Shown one piece after another: positions 9,024 through 17,797 of a stretch of DNA of 64,000 nt (position 1 is its first letter; every line of letters starts with the position of its first letter). This stretch comes from Cyclobacterium roseum. Its GTDB lineage: Bacteria > Bacteroidota > Bacteroidia > Cytophagales > Cyclobacteriaceae. The notes below the pieces were generated by a model that saw only the letters and a program-made list of their open reading frames with translations, did no database searches and was not told the DNA's origin. The position numbers were made by a program, and so were the translations under genes. The stretch covers positions 355,189-419,188 of the forward strand of contig NZ_WNKF01000004.1 of NCBI RefSeq assembly GCF_010119225.1. The letters are read 5' to 3'.

Positions 9024-10140
9024 ATTGGATAGGAGTGCCGTGGGTCTGTCGAATAAGTTGTCGGGAAAGAAAGGAAGAGCTTTGTAGCAATTTTACCGCC
9101 AGGGAAGATACCAGTGGGGCGCCAAATAGCTGTTGTATTTTCCTTCCCAGCATGAGCCGTTTCCGAAAAAATCGATTCCAATCTTTTTGATAGGCCTCCT
9201 GAATTTCAGCCAGGCCTTGTTTTTCCTTAAAGGCTTCGGCGGCCAGGATTGCCGTATGGATTGCAATGGCCATCCCGTTTCCGCAGAGAGGGGTGATCAT
9301 GCCAGCCGCATCGCCTAACATCAGGATCTGATTCTCCACAGGCTGTTTTGTGGCAAAGCTGATCTCGTTGATCACTTCCGGTCTGTCCCATAAAAACAGG
9401 GCATTTTCAAAAATATGATGAATATGAGGATTTTTGTACAGGTAGGTTTCTTCCATGGCAGCAATACTTCCGGAAGTTTTGAGCTGTTCCCTGCTTCCGA
9501 GGTAGCACAAATTAAAATGTCCGTTTTCTACCTTATTGATGCCCAGGTAGCCACCATTGTAGTTATGTAAAGCCACCATCTGGTCCTCCAACCCATCCAT
9601 CTGTATGTGGTATTTTATGCCGACATAGGGACTTCTTTTTTGTATAAAGGACCGCGCTAATTTTTTATCAATTTTGGATCTCTTGCCATAAGCACCCAAG
9701 ACAAATTCCGCGGGCAGGACGGTACCGTCATTGGTTTCAACTAAAAAGCCATGCTTTTCGGATTCGTAGTGGACATTGGTAACCTGGGTTTTTTGCAAAA
9801 ACTGCACCCCTTGCTCCATGCATTTTTGATAAATATGGTGGTCCAGTACGTAGCGGCTTATCCCAAAACCGCCTAAATCCAACGGAAAATCTGCGTGATT
9901 TCCATTGACGGCACTTAACCTAAATTGATTGATGGAAGGAGGATTGTGTTCAAAGGGAAACAAACCTTCCCGAATCAAAAAATCTTTTACCTCATTGGAC
10001 ACGTATTCTCCACAGACCCGATGAAAGGGATAGGTTTTCTTTTCGATAACCAGCACTTTTCTACCTTGCCGGGCTAATAGATAGGCAGCTGTTAGTCCGG
10101 ATAAGCCACCTCCAATAATAATAATTTCATTTTCAAACAT
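9022..10140 (-). CDS. NAD(P)/FAD-dependent oxidoreductase, geranylgeranyl-reductase-like
   Basis: Single-component flavoprotein of 372 residues in the group that includes geranylgeranyl reductases and aromatic hydroxylases. Seen: FAD motif IIIIGGGLSGLTAAYLLA at residues 6-23, the CGEYVS motif near residue 43 and GDAAGMITPLCGNGMAIA near residue 272 (second FAD contact, GD). In Bacteroidota this type is often found beside a type III polyketide synthase and a methyltransferase. Here it stands alone, but a broken polyketide synthase tail survives near 28000, so it may be the orphan of such a pathway (inference). Promoter not recognised. Confidence 0.85.
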   Translation of the reverse strand: MFENEIIIIGGGLSGLTAAYLLARQGRKVLVIEKKTYPFHRVCGEYVSNEVKDFLIREGLFPFEHNPPSINQFRLSAVNGNHADFPLDLGGFGISRYVLDHHIYQKCMEQGVQFLQKTQVTNVHYESEKHGFLVETNDGTVLPAEFVLGAYGKRSKIDKKLARSFIQKRSPYVGIKYHIQMDGLEDQMVALHNYNGGYLGINKVENGHFNLCYLGSREQLKTSGSIAAMEETYLYKNPHIHHIFENALFLWDRPEVINEISFATKQPVENQILMLGDAAGMITPLCGNGMAIAIHTAILAAEAFKEKQGLAEIQEAYQKDWNRFFRKRLMLGRKIQQLFGAPLVSSLAVKLLQSSSFLSRQLIRQTHGTPIQ

Positions 10141-10270
10141 GCGTGGTTTTTTAACTATTCCTATCCGGGATGGTTTGGAAAACGAGAAAGATATTTCAAC
10201 AGGTGATTTCCATTCCGGATAACAAACAGATTTAAAAATAATCCTTTAATTTCGTCTTTCCACTAAATCA

Positions 10271-12793
10271 TTGAAAATGAAAAAATACAAGCATCGGTCG
10301 AAGTCAGGCATACTCCTTACGCTTTTGGTAAGTTTTTGCTTTATCCTGGTTTTTACCGAAGAAGCCGACGCCCAGCGTAAAAACAAGAAAAACAAAAAGG
10401 AGGACGAAAAACAAGAAGAAAAGGCCTCGGATGAAAAGGAAGAATCCAAAGGGGGCTTAAAGCCCTACAAAAAGGTCATTACAGAGGAGGCACAAAGCCG
10501 GGAAGGGCTTTTTGACGTTCACCTGGTGGATGGGTCTTATTTTTATGAGATACCGGAGGAAATGCTGGGTAGGGAAATGTTAATGGTCACCACCATCGCC
10601 AAAACGGCTTCTGGAATAGGCTACGGAGGCGAGCGGACCAATACACAGATGCTACGCTGGGATAAAAAGGATAAAAACCTGCTGCTTCGGGTCGTTTCTT
10701 ATTCCAATACGGCCTCCGATTCGCTGCCTATTTACCAAGCCGTAAGAAATTCCAATCTGGAACCCATTCTTTATCGTTTCGACATCAAGTCTAAAGGTAA
10801 GGACGAAACAGGCTGGGTGATAGACGTGACGGACCTATTTTCAAAGGACATACAGGCCCTGGGCTTGCAGAAAAACCGCCGCACCCAATACAAGGTTTCC
10901 CGATTGGATACGGATCGATCCTATGTAGATAGCATTCGCACCTACCCCACCAATATTGAAGCCCGATACGTGCTTACCTATGCTGCTGCCGAGCCACCAT
11001 CCAATTCCAGTACGGGCTTGATCACGGTAGAAATGAACAGTAGCATGGTTTTGCTTCCAGAAGAACCCATGATGCAGCGCCTGGCGGACCGCAGGGTGGG
11101 CTGGTTTAGCACCCGGGTGACCGATTACGGTCTGGATGCGCAAAAGGCCAGCAAGCGGACTTACCTGGATCGCTGGCGATTGGAAGTGAAGGAAGAAGAC
11201 CTGGAAAAATTCAAGGCAGGAGAATTGGTAGAGCCAAAAAAACAAATCGTATACTATATTGACCCCGCTACACCGAAGAAATGGGTGCCCTATCTGAAAG
11301 CGGGTGTTGAAGATTGGAATGTGGCCTTTGAGGAAGCGGGATTTAAAAACGCCATTGTCGCAAAAGATGCCCCTACGCCCGAGGAAGACCCGAATTGGCA
11401 TCCCGAGGACGCGCGCTATTCGGTGATTCGATATTTTGCTTCCGACATACAAAATGCCTATGGCCCACATGTTTCCGATCCCCGATCTGGTGAAATCATA
11501 GAGTCCGATATTGGTTGGTACCATAATGTCATGAACCTGCTGCGCAATTGGTTTTTTGTCCAAACGGCGGCTATCAATCCGGAATCCCGGGGGATTGAAT
11601 TTCAGGATGAAGTGATGGGCAGGTTAATTCGGTTCGTCTCTGCGCACGAAGTTGGCCATACCCTGGGCTTGCCGCACAATTTTGCCTCCTCTTTTGCCTA
11701 TCCGGTGGATTCCCTGCGTTCAGCTACTTTCACCCGTGAATTCGGTACGGCTCCCTCTATTATGGATTATGCCCGGTTCAATTACATTGCACAACCTGAG
11801 GATGAAGGAGTACACCTGTATCCAGAGGTGGGGCCTTATGACAAATTTGCTGTTGGATGGGGGTATCGGCCCATTCCGGAAGCCAGTACTCCGGAAGAAG
11901 AGCAGGCCATCCTGGACCAATGGATATTGGAAAAACAGGGAGATCCGGTTTACCGGTACGGGCGACAGGGAAACCCCTACGATCCCAGTACCCAAAGCGA
12001 AGACCTGGGTAATGATGCGATGAAGGCTTCAGACTATGGCATCCAAAACCTGCGACGGATCGTACCAAACCTGATCGAATGGACGGCAGAGGAAGACAAA
12101 CCCTATAAGGATTACAGTGACCTGGAGGAATTGTACGGACAGGTTTTGGCCCAGTATAACCGATACATGGGACATGTACGAACCAATATAGGCGGGGTCT
12201 ACGAAATTTATAAAGCCACAGGTCAGGAAGAGGAAGCCGTCTACACCCACGTAGCCAAAGCCACCCAAAAAGAAGCCATGGCATTTTTGGTCAATGAGTT
12301 ATTTGCTACCCAGGACTGGCTGACCAATGAGGCCATTACCCGGCGAATCGAAGATTTTGGAATGCTTGACCGGGTGCGAAAGCTTCAGGTAACCACGCTG
12401 AATGCCATATTGGAATGGGGTAGATTGGGAAGGGTCATTGAAAACCAGGCCCTGAACGGGGCATCTGCTTATGGTTTGCTGGAGATGATGGATGACCTCA
12501 GCGAGGGGATATGGTCCGAGCTTCCTCAGGGAAAAACCATCGATGTCAACCGCAGAAGCCTGCAACGTGCGCATATAGAGCGGCTGGAACTCCTGCTTAG
12601 CGAAGATGAAAGCGGTAGGTCGGCTTCCTCCTTAGATGCTTCCCAGTCGGACATCCGGCCAGCCGCCCGGGCAGGTCTTAAAACCCTTCAAGGGCAAATT
12701 CAAAGGGCCATCCCCAGAACCGGGGACCGGATGAGTAAAATCCATCTAGAGGATTGTCTGGAACGTATCAAAGAGATTCTGGATCCTGCCTAA
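10271..12793 (+). CDS. secreted zinc-dependent metalloprotease (DUF5117/DUF5118 type)
   Basis: Large exported peptidase of 840 residues typical of Bacteroidota. It has an N-terminal hydrophobic segment (residues 15-33) followed by a Lys/Glu-rich linker, a long beta-rich region, and the gluzincin/metzincin-like zinc motif HEVGHTLGLPHNF starting near residue 459, with a downstream SIMDYARFNY stretch resembling a Met-turn. The catalytic glutamate and the three histidines are intact. The last third is helical. Substrate unknown; probably periplasmic or surface located. It is monocistronic, closed by a strong terminator at 12816. Confidence 0.9.
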   Translation: MKMKKYKHRSKSGILLTLLVSFCFILVFTEEADAQRKNKKNKKEDEKQEEKASDEKEESKGGLKPYKKVITEEAQSREGLFDVHLVDGSYFYEIPEEMLGREMLMVTTIAKTASGIGYGGERTNTQMLRWDKKDKNLLLRVVSYSNTASDSLPIYQAVRNSNLEPILYRFDIKSKGKDETGWVIDVTDLFSKDIQALGLQKNRRTQYKVSRLDTDRSYVDSIRTYPTNIEARYVLTYAAAEPPSNSSTGLITVEMNSSMVLLPEEPMMQRLADRRVGWFSTRVTDYGLDAQKASKRTYLDRWRLEVKEEDLEKFKAGELVEPKKQIVYYIDPATPKKWVPYLKAGVEDWNVAFEEAGFKNAIVAKDAPTPEEDPNWHPEDARYSVIRYFASDIQNAYGPHVSDPRSGEIIESDIGWYHNVMNLLRNWFFVQTAAINPESRGIEFQDEVMGRLIRFVSAHEVGHTLGLPHNFASSFAYPVDSLRSATFTREFGTAPSIMDYARFNYIAQPEDEGVHLYPEVGPYDKFAVGWGYRPIPEASTPEEEQAILDQWILEKQGDPVYRYGRQGNPYDPSTQSEDLGNDAMKASDYGIQNLRRIVPNLIEWTAEEDKPYKDYSDLEELYGQVLAQYNRYMGHVRTNIGGVYEIYKATGQEEEAVYTHVAKATQKEAMAFLVNELFATQDWLTNEAITRRIEDFGMLDRVRKLQVTTLNAILEWGRLGRVIENQALNGASAYGLLEMMDDLSEGIWSELPQGKTIDVNRRSLQRAHIERLELLLSEDESGRSASSLDASQSDIRPAARAGLKTLQGQIQRAIPRTGDRMSKIHLEDCLERIKEILDPA

Positions 12794-12815
12794 CGACCGG
12801 TTTCCAGGTAAAAGT

Positions 12816-12850
12816 TTAAAGGCTGATTTCCGTGAGGAGTCAGCCTTTAA
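12816..12850. terminator. bidirectional intrinsic terminator
   Basis: TTAAAGGCTGA and TCAGCCTTTAA form a perfect 11-bp stem around a 13-nt loop, with A/T-rich flanks on both sides. It separates the metalloprotease from the convergent DUF2892 gene. Confidence 0.85.
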
Positions 12851-12871
12851 TTTCTTAATACGGTGTCTACG

Positions 12872-13081
12872 TTAATTTTCTTTAGACCGGCAAGTCTTTA
12901 TTCCAACCAACGTATAAAGGGGACAGAAACTCACCAGGCTTGTCAGCAGAAAAATAGCTGCCACTGCGATAAATACCAAGCCTAGGGTTGCCGATACGGC
13001 TCCTGTAAAGTAAAGATAAAGGGCGACCATAGCGATAATAGTCCGCACCACGCGATCAATAGTACCCATATTTTTTTTCAT
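12872..13081 (-). CDS. DUF2892 (YgaP-like) small membrane protein
   Basis: 69-residue inner-membrane protein with two hydrophobic helices (about 14-30 and 33-52) after the signature MGTIDRVVRTIIA, and a short cysteine-containing tail (FCPLYTLVGIKTC). This domain occurs free-standing or fused to rhodanese domains in sulfur and redox stress loci. It is the leftmost of a leftward group with the OsmC fusion and an AhpD-like protein, fitting a redox-stress role, but its reaction is unknown. Confidence 0.85.
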   Translation of the reverse strand: MKKNMGTIDRVVRTIIAMVALYLYFTGAVSATLGLVFIAVAAIFLLTSLVSFCPLYTLVGIKTCRSKEN

Positions 13082-13241
13082 GATAAGTTGTGTTTTGGTT
13101 TTTATATGTGAGCGTCAGGATCAAATAAATTGACCCTCAGAACGGTACGATCTAAAGGTAGTCACTGTGGAGAAAACAACATGTGATTTCTGTCACCGAC
13201 TCCCCTTTTATCATTAGACTTTCGCTATGTATCGGGAAATT

Positions 13242-14456
13242 CTATTCGCTTTTAAACCTTGTTTCGATACTGATTTGCTCTTGCAGGGTACGGTGGACCG
13301 GACATTTATTGGCGATTTCCAATAGTCCTTTCCGTTGGGTTTCGTCGAGATCTCCGGTTATTTCCAGGCTTCGGGTAAAACGACTAACCTTGGCATTCTT
13401 ATCGTCCACATTGTCGCCGTCCTTTTGGTGAACTTTATCATGGTCCAGGTAGACATTGATTTCCTCCAGTTTCCATTTTTTACGCTGAGCATACATTTGC
13501 AGGGTCATGGCAGTACAGGTGCCCAGTGCTGCCATGAGTAGGTCATAAGGTGTGGGGCCCAGATTATCGCCTCCCACCTCTTCCGGTTCATCTGCCAGCA
13601 GGTGATGGAAGGGCGTCTTCACTTCGGAGGTGTAGCCGTTCCCGGCCAGCCGAATCTTTACTGCGTGTCCTTTGGTATCGTTAGGCACGGTAGGAGCGGG
13701 TATGTATTTTCTGGACCAGGAACTGATCATTTCTCCCACGTATTGGCTGTCAGCCGGGTTGGATAACAGGTGGTCCGCACCATCCAGGGAAACAAAACTC
13801 TTGGGATGGTAGGCTTTTTCATACAACTCGGCTGCATGCCGAATATCCACGACGAGATCCTGTGGGGAGTGTAAAATCAGGATGGGTTTCCTGAGTTTAG
13901 ACAGGCAGAAACCCAGGTCTTTTTGGCGAAGATCCTGAATAAAGGCTTGGTTGATTTCAAAGCCCCTACCACCGATATGAACCGTGGAAGATCCCTTTGA
14001 TTCAATAGATTCCAGGTGATCCTCAAACAAATGGGAGATGTGTTGGGGATCCGAAGGGCTTCCAATGGTGACCAGTGCTTCAATATGCGGCAGGGTTTGG
14101 GAGGCAAAAATGGCAGCAGCACCACCAAAAGAATGTCCGATCAGCAGGGAAGGGGCCTGGTAATGTTTGGTCAAAAATTCCGATGCGTCTATCAGATCAC
14201 TGATATTGGAAGAAAAGTTGGTGTTTTCAAACTCCCCTTTACTATTTCCCAGACCCGTAAAATCAAGGCTCATAACCGCAACTCCCATTTGAGAAAGGGT
14301 ATTGCAAATGTTTTGAATGGCCTTCAGGTTCTTGCTGCAGGTGAAACAATGGGCAAACAGGGCGAAAAACCGGGGATGCTGGTCAAGCGGATGATAGATG
14401 TTGGCAGAGAGATCGATTCCCTGGCGGTTTTTAAAACGAACGGTTTCCTTTTTCAT
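13242..14456 (-). CDS. bifunctional alpha/beta hydrolase / OsmC family protein
   Basis: 404-residue fusion. The N-terminal half (about 1-250) is an alpha/beta hydrolase with nucleophile elbow GHSFGGA, the acid in SPQDLVVD and a histidine in GADHLL. The C-terminal half (about 270-400) is an OsmC/Ohr domain with the reactive cysteine in LGTCTAMTLQMYAQRK and the second cysteine in NKCPVHRTL. OsmC domains reduce organic hydroperoxides; the hydrolase may release the peroxidised acyl group. The fusion architecture is common in Bacteroidota and Proteobacteria. A perfect palindrome lies 33 bp upstream of the start. Confidence 0.93.
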   Translation of the reverse strand: MKKETVRFKNRQGIDLSANIYHPLDQHPRFFALFAHCFTCSKNLKAIQNICNTLSQMGVAVMSLDFTGLGNSKGEFENTNFSSNISDLIDASEFLTKHYQAPSLLIGHSFGGAAAIFASQTLPHIEALVTIGSPSDPQHISHLFEDHLESIESKGSSTVHIGGRGFEINQAFIQDLRQKDLGFCLSKLRKPILILHSPQDLVVDIRHAAELYEKAYHPKSFVSLDGADHLLSNPADSQYVGEMISSWSRKYIPAPTVPNDTKGHAVKIRLAGNGYTSEVKTPFHHLLADEPEEVGGDNLGPTPYDLLMAALGTCTAMTLQMYAQRKKWKLEEINVYLDHDKVHQKDGDNVDDKNAKVSRFTRSLEITGDLDETQRKGLLEIANKCPVHRTLQEQISIETRFKSE

Positions 14457-14488
14457 GCTTTCAGCGATTTAGTTATTTCCTAAAATCC

Positions 14489-14507
14489 GTAAACCTGACA
14501 GGTTTAC
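14489..14507. repeat. palindrome upstream of the OsmC fusion gene
   Basis: GTAAACCTGACAGGTTTAC is a perfect 9-bp palindrome around a central A. It lies between the OsmC fusion gene and its upstream neighbour. It may be an operator or a member of a dispersed Bacteroidota palindrome family. Confidence 0.5.
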
Positions 14508-14635
14508 CCCTTTATTTATCAGTTGAATATAGGATTAGGCAGCGGATTTGAGATATTTTTAAAATACAATAAAAAACGAAATTTCGGACAAAAACCCTGT
14601 TTCTGTCCGGAATTTCCAGTGAGTCCCGTTTATTT

Positions 14636-15076
14636 TCAGGTAAGGCTGAGGTTGTCCTCTTGATCGTAAAACAGTTTCTTGTTTATAATGAAAATGAACG
14701 GAATGACAAATACCCAGTGCCGCAATAGAGATCCAATGGCCATCATGGGTCCGGCATTGCTTCCTGCTACTCCGGCACCCATTAAGGGGAACATAAAGAA
14801 CCAAACCAGAGCGATAGTCTGGGCGGTGATGAAAATAAAAGGCCTTACCCAATGGGGACCCCAAAGGGAGGGAGCGATGGCCGCATAGAGTATGGCTAAT
14901 AAGATGCCATTACTGTAATGGCCAAACACCCCATATACCAGGCCAAGACCGGTCTTTTCGCCCAACAGGGCGGGTAGATCCCACCACTCGCCGGACATTA
15001 CCAGACCAAATACATCAAACAATACCGTACCGATGATCCCCGCGACGATTGCGATTTTCCAATTAATTGATTGCAT
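14636..15076 (-). CDS. hypothetical four-helix membrane protein
   Basis: 146-residue integral-membrane protein with four predicted helices (about 7-28, 48-68, 80-105 and 118-136) and short charged ends. Glycines are frequent in the first and third helices. I do not recognise a characterised family; small proteins of this shape are often left as DUFs. It sits 34 bp after the AhpD-like gene on the same strand, so the two are probably co-transcribed. Confidence 0.75.
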   Translation of the reverse strand: MQSINWKIAIVAGIIGTVLFDVFGLVMSGEWWDLPALLGEKTGLGLVYGVFGHYSNGILLAILYAAIAPSLWGPHWVRPFIFITAQTIALVWFFMFPLMGAGVAGSNAGPMMAIGSLLRHWVFVIPFIFIINKKLFYDQEDNLSLT

Positions 15077-15110
15077 AATTAATAAAATTTCAGTGATATT
15101 GGTATTGGAC

Positions 15111-15653
15111 TTAATTTAACGGAGCTACTTCCGGGAAATCTACCGGAACTTTGGTCACGTTATGAAGCATATTGGTAATCGTCTTTTCGCCAATGGCCAC
15201 GATGGTATCTACCAGATTTTCTTTACCATAACCGGCTTCAAAGAAATTTTCCAGAACAGCGTCATCTATTTTTCCGGCATTTTCCATGACCGATTTGGCG
15301 AGTTTTGCCAAGGCATCGAATTTCGGATGAAATGTGGCCGCGCCTTTTCGTATTTCCAGGATTTCCTCCTCGGAGAAACCGTTCATTTTACCAATGGCGG
15401 TGTGAGCGGCGAGGCAATAGGTGCACCCATTGATTTGGCTGACTACCAGATTGACCACTTCTTTTTCCTTGTTGTTCAGGCTGGTTTTGCCATTGGCAAA
15501 GGCGGTATATCTGGCCAGTGCATTCTTCGAAAGGGCATAGGTGGCATAAATGTTAGGGATAAACCCTACGCCGCCTTCGATCTTTTCTAAGATAGCCTTA
15601 TTTTCTTCGCTTACCGATGATTTAGTTGGTACGTCAATTTTAATGTTACGCAT
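15111..15653 (-). CDS. carboxymuconolactone decarboxylase / AhpD-like peroxidase
   Basis: 180-residue alkylhydroperoxidase-like protein of the AhpD/CMD fold. It contains the redox CXXC with following histidine, CTYCLAAH (residues 77-84), the proton-relay arrangement of AhpD-type peroxidases, preceded by KEKEVVNLVVS. It likely reduces peroxides in the cytoplasm using a thiol donor. Its clustering with the OsmC fusion and DUF2892 gene points to a peroxide or electrophile defence group. Confidence 0.9.
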   Translation of the reverse strand: MRNIKIDVPTKSSVSEENKAILEKIEGGVGFIPNIYATYALSKNALARYTAFANGKTSLNNKEKEVVNLVVSQINGCTYCLAAHTAIGKMNGFSEEEILEIRKGAATFHPKFDALAKLAKSVMENAGKIDDAVLENFFEAGYGKENLVDTIVAIGEKTITNMLHNVTKVPVDFPEVAPLN

Positions 15654-15805
15654 AGCTTTTTTGTTTTTGTTTTAATGATGTTACAAAGTTGCCATGCAGG
15701 ACAGTCATAGAAAATGGCAATACAACCCTATTCCTTGTCAATTATTCCCGAATGATGGAATTATGAGAAAGAAGAAGGCTTTTGGTGAATTAAGATATGA
15801 AAAAG

Positions 15806-16234
15806 TCATTGGCTAGCAGGTGTTTCCAGGCTGGAAACGAAACGGATGATTTCCTTTACCATGGTTTCGCGTTCTGTAAAAGGGATCAGGTGTCCTTTAT
15901 TTTCGAAGGTTTTTATTTCAAGCCAATTTTCGGGGATGTTGTTTTTGGAGAAGGCTACATTCCCATAGGGAACTAGTCTATCGTCATCTCCGTGTAAATG
16001 GAGTACCGGTTTACGAATTTGGTCCCAGTCCGCGATAAACGTTTTGAGTTCATCTTCATGGCTGTACTTTTCATCCGCAGCCACCCGCAGGGACCGGGGG
16101 GCCAGCCATCGGGTACTTTTGTAAAGGGTCAACTTGCCAAACCATAAGTACTTTTCCTGCTCCGGATCAATGGCCGGAGCAATCATAATGGTTCCCTTCA
16201 ACCAATCGGGATTCTGAATTTCCTGACAGGCCAA
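15806..16234 (-). pseudogene. alpha/beta hydrolase, N-terminal half missing
   Basis: Only the C-terminal half of an alpha/beta hydrolase is present: the acid loop HGDDDRLVPYGN and the catalytic histidine in NKGHLIPF are intact, but the oxyanion strand and the nucleophile elbow (GxSxG) are absent. The frame opens with a TTG at 16234, has a TAA five codons before it, and the start of the DinB gene lies about 50 bp away on the other strand. I infer that the 5' half was deleted, probably with insertion of the neighbouring segment. It could still be translated but cannot be an active hydrolase. Confidence 0.75.
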
Positions 16235-16288
16235 ATTGCTTTTTTACCGAAAGTTCAGTTTATTGCATGGTTACGAAAAGGAAGATAT

Positions 16289-16804
16289 ATGGTGGTTCGA
16301 TGGATTGCACTCCTAATGATTATGGCCGGAACGAATCTACATGCGCAGGAATATTTTGAAAAACAGTATGCTGGAGTCTGGCAACGAAACCTAAACTATT
16401 CGAAAGCCGTGGCGGAAGCCATGCCGGAGGCTGGCTATGATTTTAGACCTACGGATGAAGCCATGTCTTTTCAGGAGCAATGGCTTCACGTGGCGGATAA
16501 TATCAGCATGCTGACCTCTCGCATTACCGGTGATCGGAAAAATTTTTACCGCAAGGAAGATGCGACCGGCTTCAAAAAAGCAGATGTAATGGCCATTCTG
16601 GATCGGGCCAATGCCTATGTGCTGGATTTGATCCAAAATGCCTCCGGATCTCAGCTAAATGAGGAGATTGAATTTGGGGGCGTTTCCATGACCAAGGAAA
16701 ATATTTTTTACCTGCTGCGTGATCATCAGGCCCATCACCGAGCCCAATGCCTGGTATACCTTCGAATGAAGGGGGTATCGGCTCCCGGCTACGTCGGCTG
16801 GTAG
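16289..16804 (+). CDS. exported DinB family protein
   Basis: 171-residue DinB/YfiT-like four-helix-bundle protein, preceded by a signal peptide (residues 1-20, ending LHAQ). The family's metal-binding histidines can be seen at QWLHVADN (about residue 67) and in RDHQAHHRAQ near residue 150. Members are metal-dependent thiol transferases or of unknown activity. The export signal is unusual for the family but common in Bacteroidota. It is separated from the rhodanese gene by about 80 bp on the same strand. Confidence 0.85.
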   Translation: MVVRWIALLMIMAGTNLHAQEYFEKQYAGVWQRNLNYSKAVAEAMPEAGYDFRPTDEAMSFQEQWLHVADNISMLTSRITGDRKNFYRKEDATGFKKADVMAILDRANAYVLDLIQNASGSQLNEEIEFGGVSMTKENIFYLLRDHQAHHRAQCLVYLRMKGVSAPGYVGW

Positions 16805-16885
16805 AAAACCCGCTAAAAAATGCTCCTTTGGTAATATTTCATTGCTTTTCGGAAATTATTGCCTGGAAAGGCGTGTTATCCAGAA

Positions 16886-17386
16886 ATGAGCGCATTCTTT
16901 CCACGATTAATTTGTTTCATTGCCTGGACCTTTTTTGCAGTACCGGCGTTTTCGCAAAGCCTGCCGTTTAAAACCTTGTTAAAAACTACCTATGACAAGG
17001 ACTTTCCACTGGTCTATCCCGTGCAGAAGGACTTGCTGGAGGAGGCCGTGATATTGGATACCCGTGAACGGGAGGAATTTTCGGTTAGCCATCTTGAGTC
17101 AGCCCAATGGGTAGGGTACGAAACCTTTTCCATGGAGTCGGTGTCCGAAATTTCAAAGGAAGAGACCATTGTGGTTTATTGCTCCATTGGGGCCCGAAGT
17201 CAGGAAATTGGCAAACAATTGAAAGCTGCCGGTTTCCAGAATGTATACAACCTGTATGGAGGCATTTTTCATTGGGTGAACGAGGACAACCCCGTCTTTA
17301 CAGCCGATTCCATTCAGACGGATCGGGTGCATGCCTACAATAAAATGTGGGGCGTGTGGCTGAATAAAGGAGAAAAGGTGTACTAA
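16886..17386 (+). CDS. exported rhodanese-like protein
   Basis: Periplasmic sulfurtransferase-like protein. The better start is ATG 16886 (MSAFFPRL), which gives a clean signal peptide ending AFSQ; an earlier TTG at 16859 in the same frame is less likely. The rhodanese domain carries DTREREEFSVSHLESA and the active-site loop CSIGARS with the catalytic cysteine, then LYGGIFHWVN. About 166 residues, single domain. It probably moves sulfane sulfur or reduces thiols in the periplasm; the partner is unknown. Confidence 0.88.
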   Translation: MSAFFPRLICFIAWTFFAVPAFSQSLPFKTLLKTTYDKDFPLVYPVQKDLLEEAVILDTREREEFSVSHLESAQWVGYETFSMESVSEISKEETIVVYCSIGARSQEIGKQLKAAGFQNVYNLYGGIFHWVNEDNPVFTADSIQTDRVHAYNKMWGVWLNKGEKVY

Positions 17387-17464
17387 TTATTCCTTCGGTT
17401 AACGATTCATTCCGATACTAAGCTTTCCAGCCGGGAAGGCACCAATTCTGAGACAGTTGGAAAC

Positions 17465-17743
17465 CTAACCGCTGTTTTTCTGAAAATGATTGTAGCATAC
17501 AGTGTCCGGTAATGCCCAAGGCACCGAGCCATCCCCTCCAAACTGCCGACTTGTATCAATGGCCATTTTATGACGCGCCTTGGCGGACCAATTATCACTG
17601 ATTTGAATCGTATTCCCGTCAAGGGGCTGGTAATTAAAGTGAAATTGGAGCGGTCCATTTGCATTCCACCCTTGCAAGCCACCATGTGCCGCCATCGCCT
17701 TCCGGATTTTTTGTCGGCTATCCGACAGATACCCAAATATTAT
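17465..17743 (-). pseudogene. remnant of an exported protein gene (AHGGL motif)
   Basis: Leftward open frame from just after a TAG at 17744-17746 to a stop at 17465. It reads DSRQKIRKAMAAHGGLQGW, then a beta-rich stretch including NYQPLDGNTIQ and PWALPDTV. The AHGGLxxW start after an R/K-rich helix is typical of a group of exported Bacteroidota proteins (DUF6503-like, from memory), but there is no signal peptide and the C-terminal two thirds are missing. I read it as a decayed gene filling the 410-bp gap between the rhodanese and HAD genes. Confidence 0.45.
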
Positions 17744-17797
17744 CTAAATGTGATCCCTTATCCTCTATAAACCAGTTCTTTTCACTATTTTTAATTA

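Noticed and set aside
10841..11563. Leftward 240-codon frame opposite the metalloprotease
   Set aside because: Antisense of a conserved catalytic protein, no recognisable domain.
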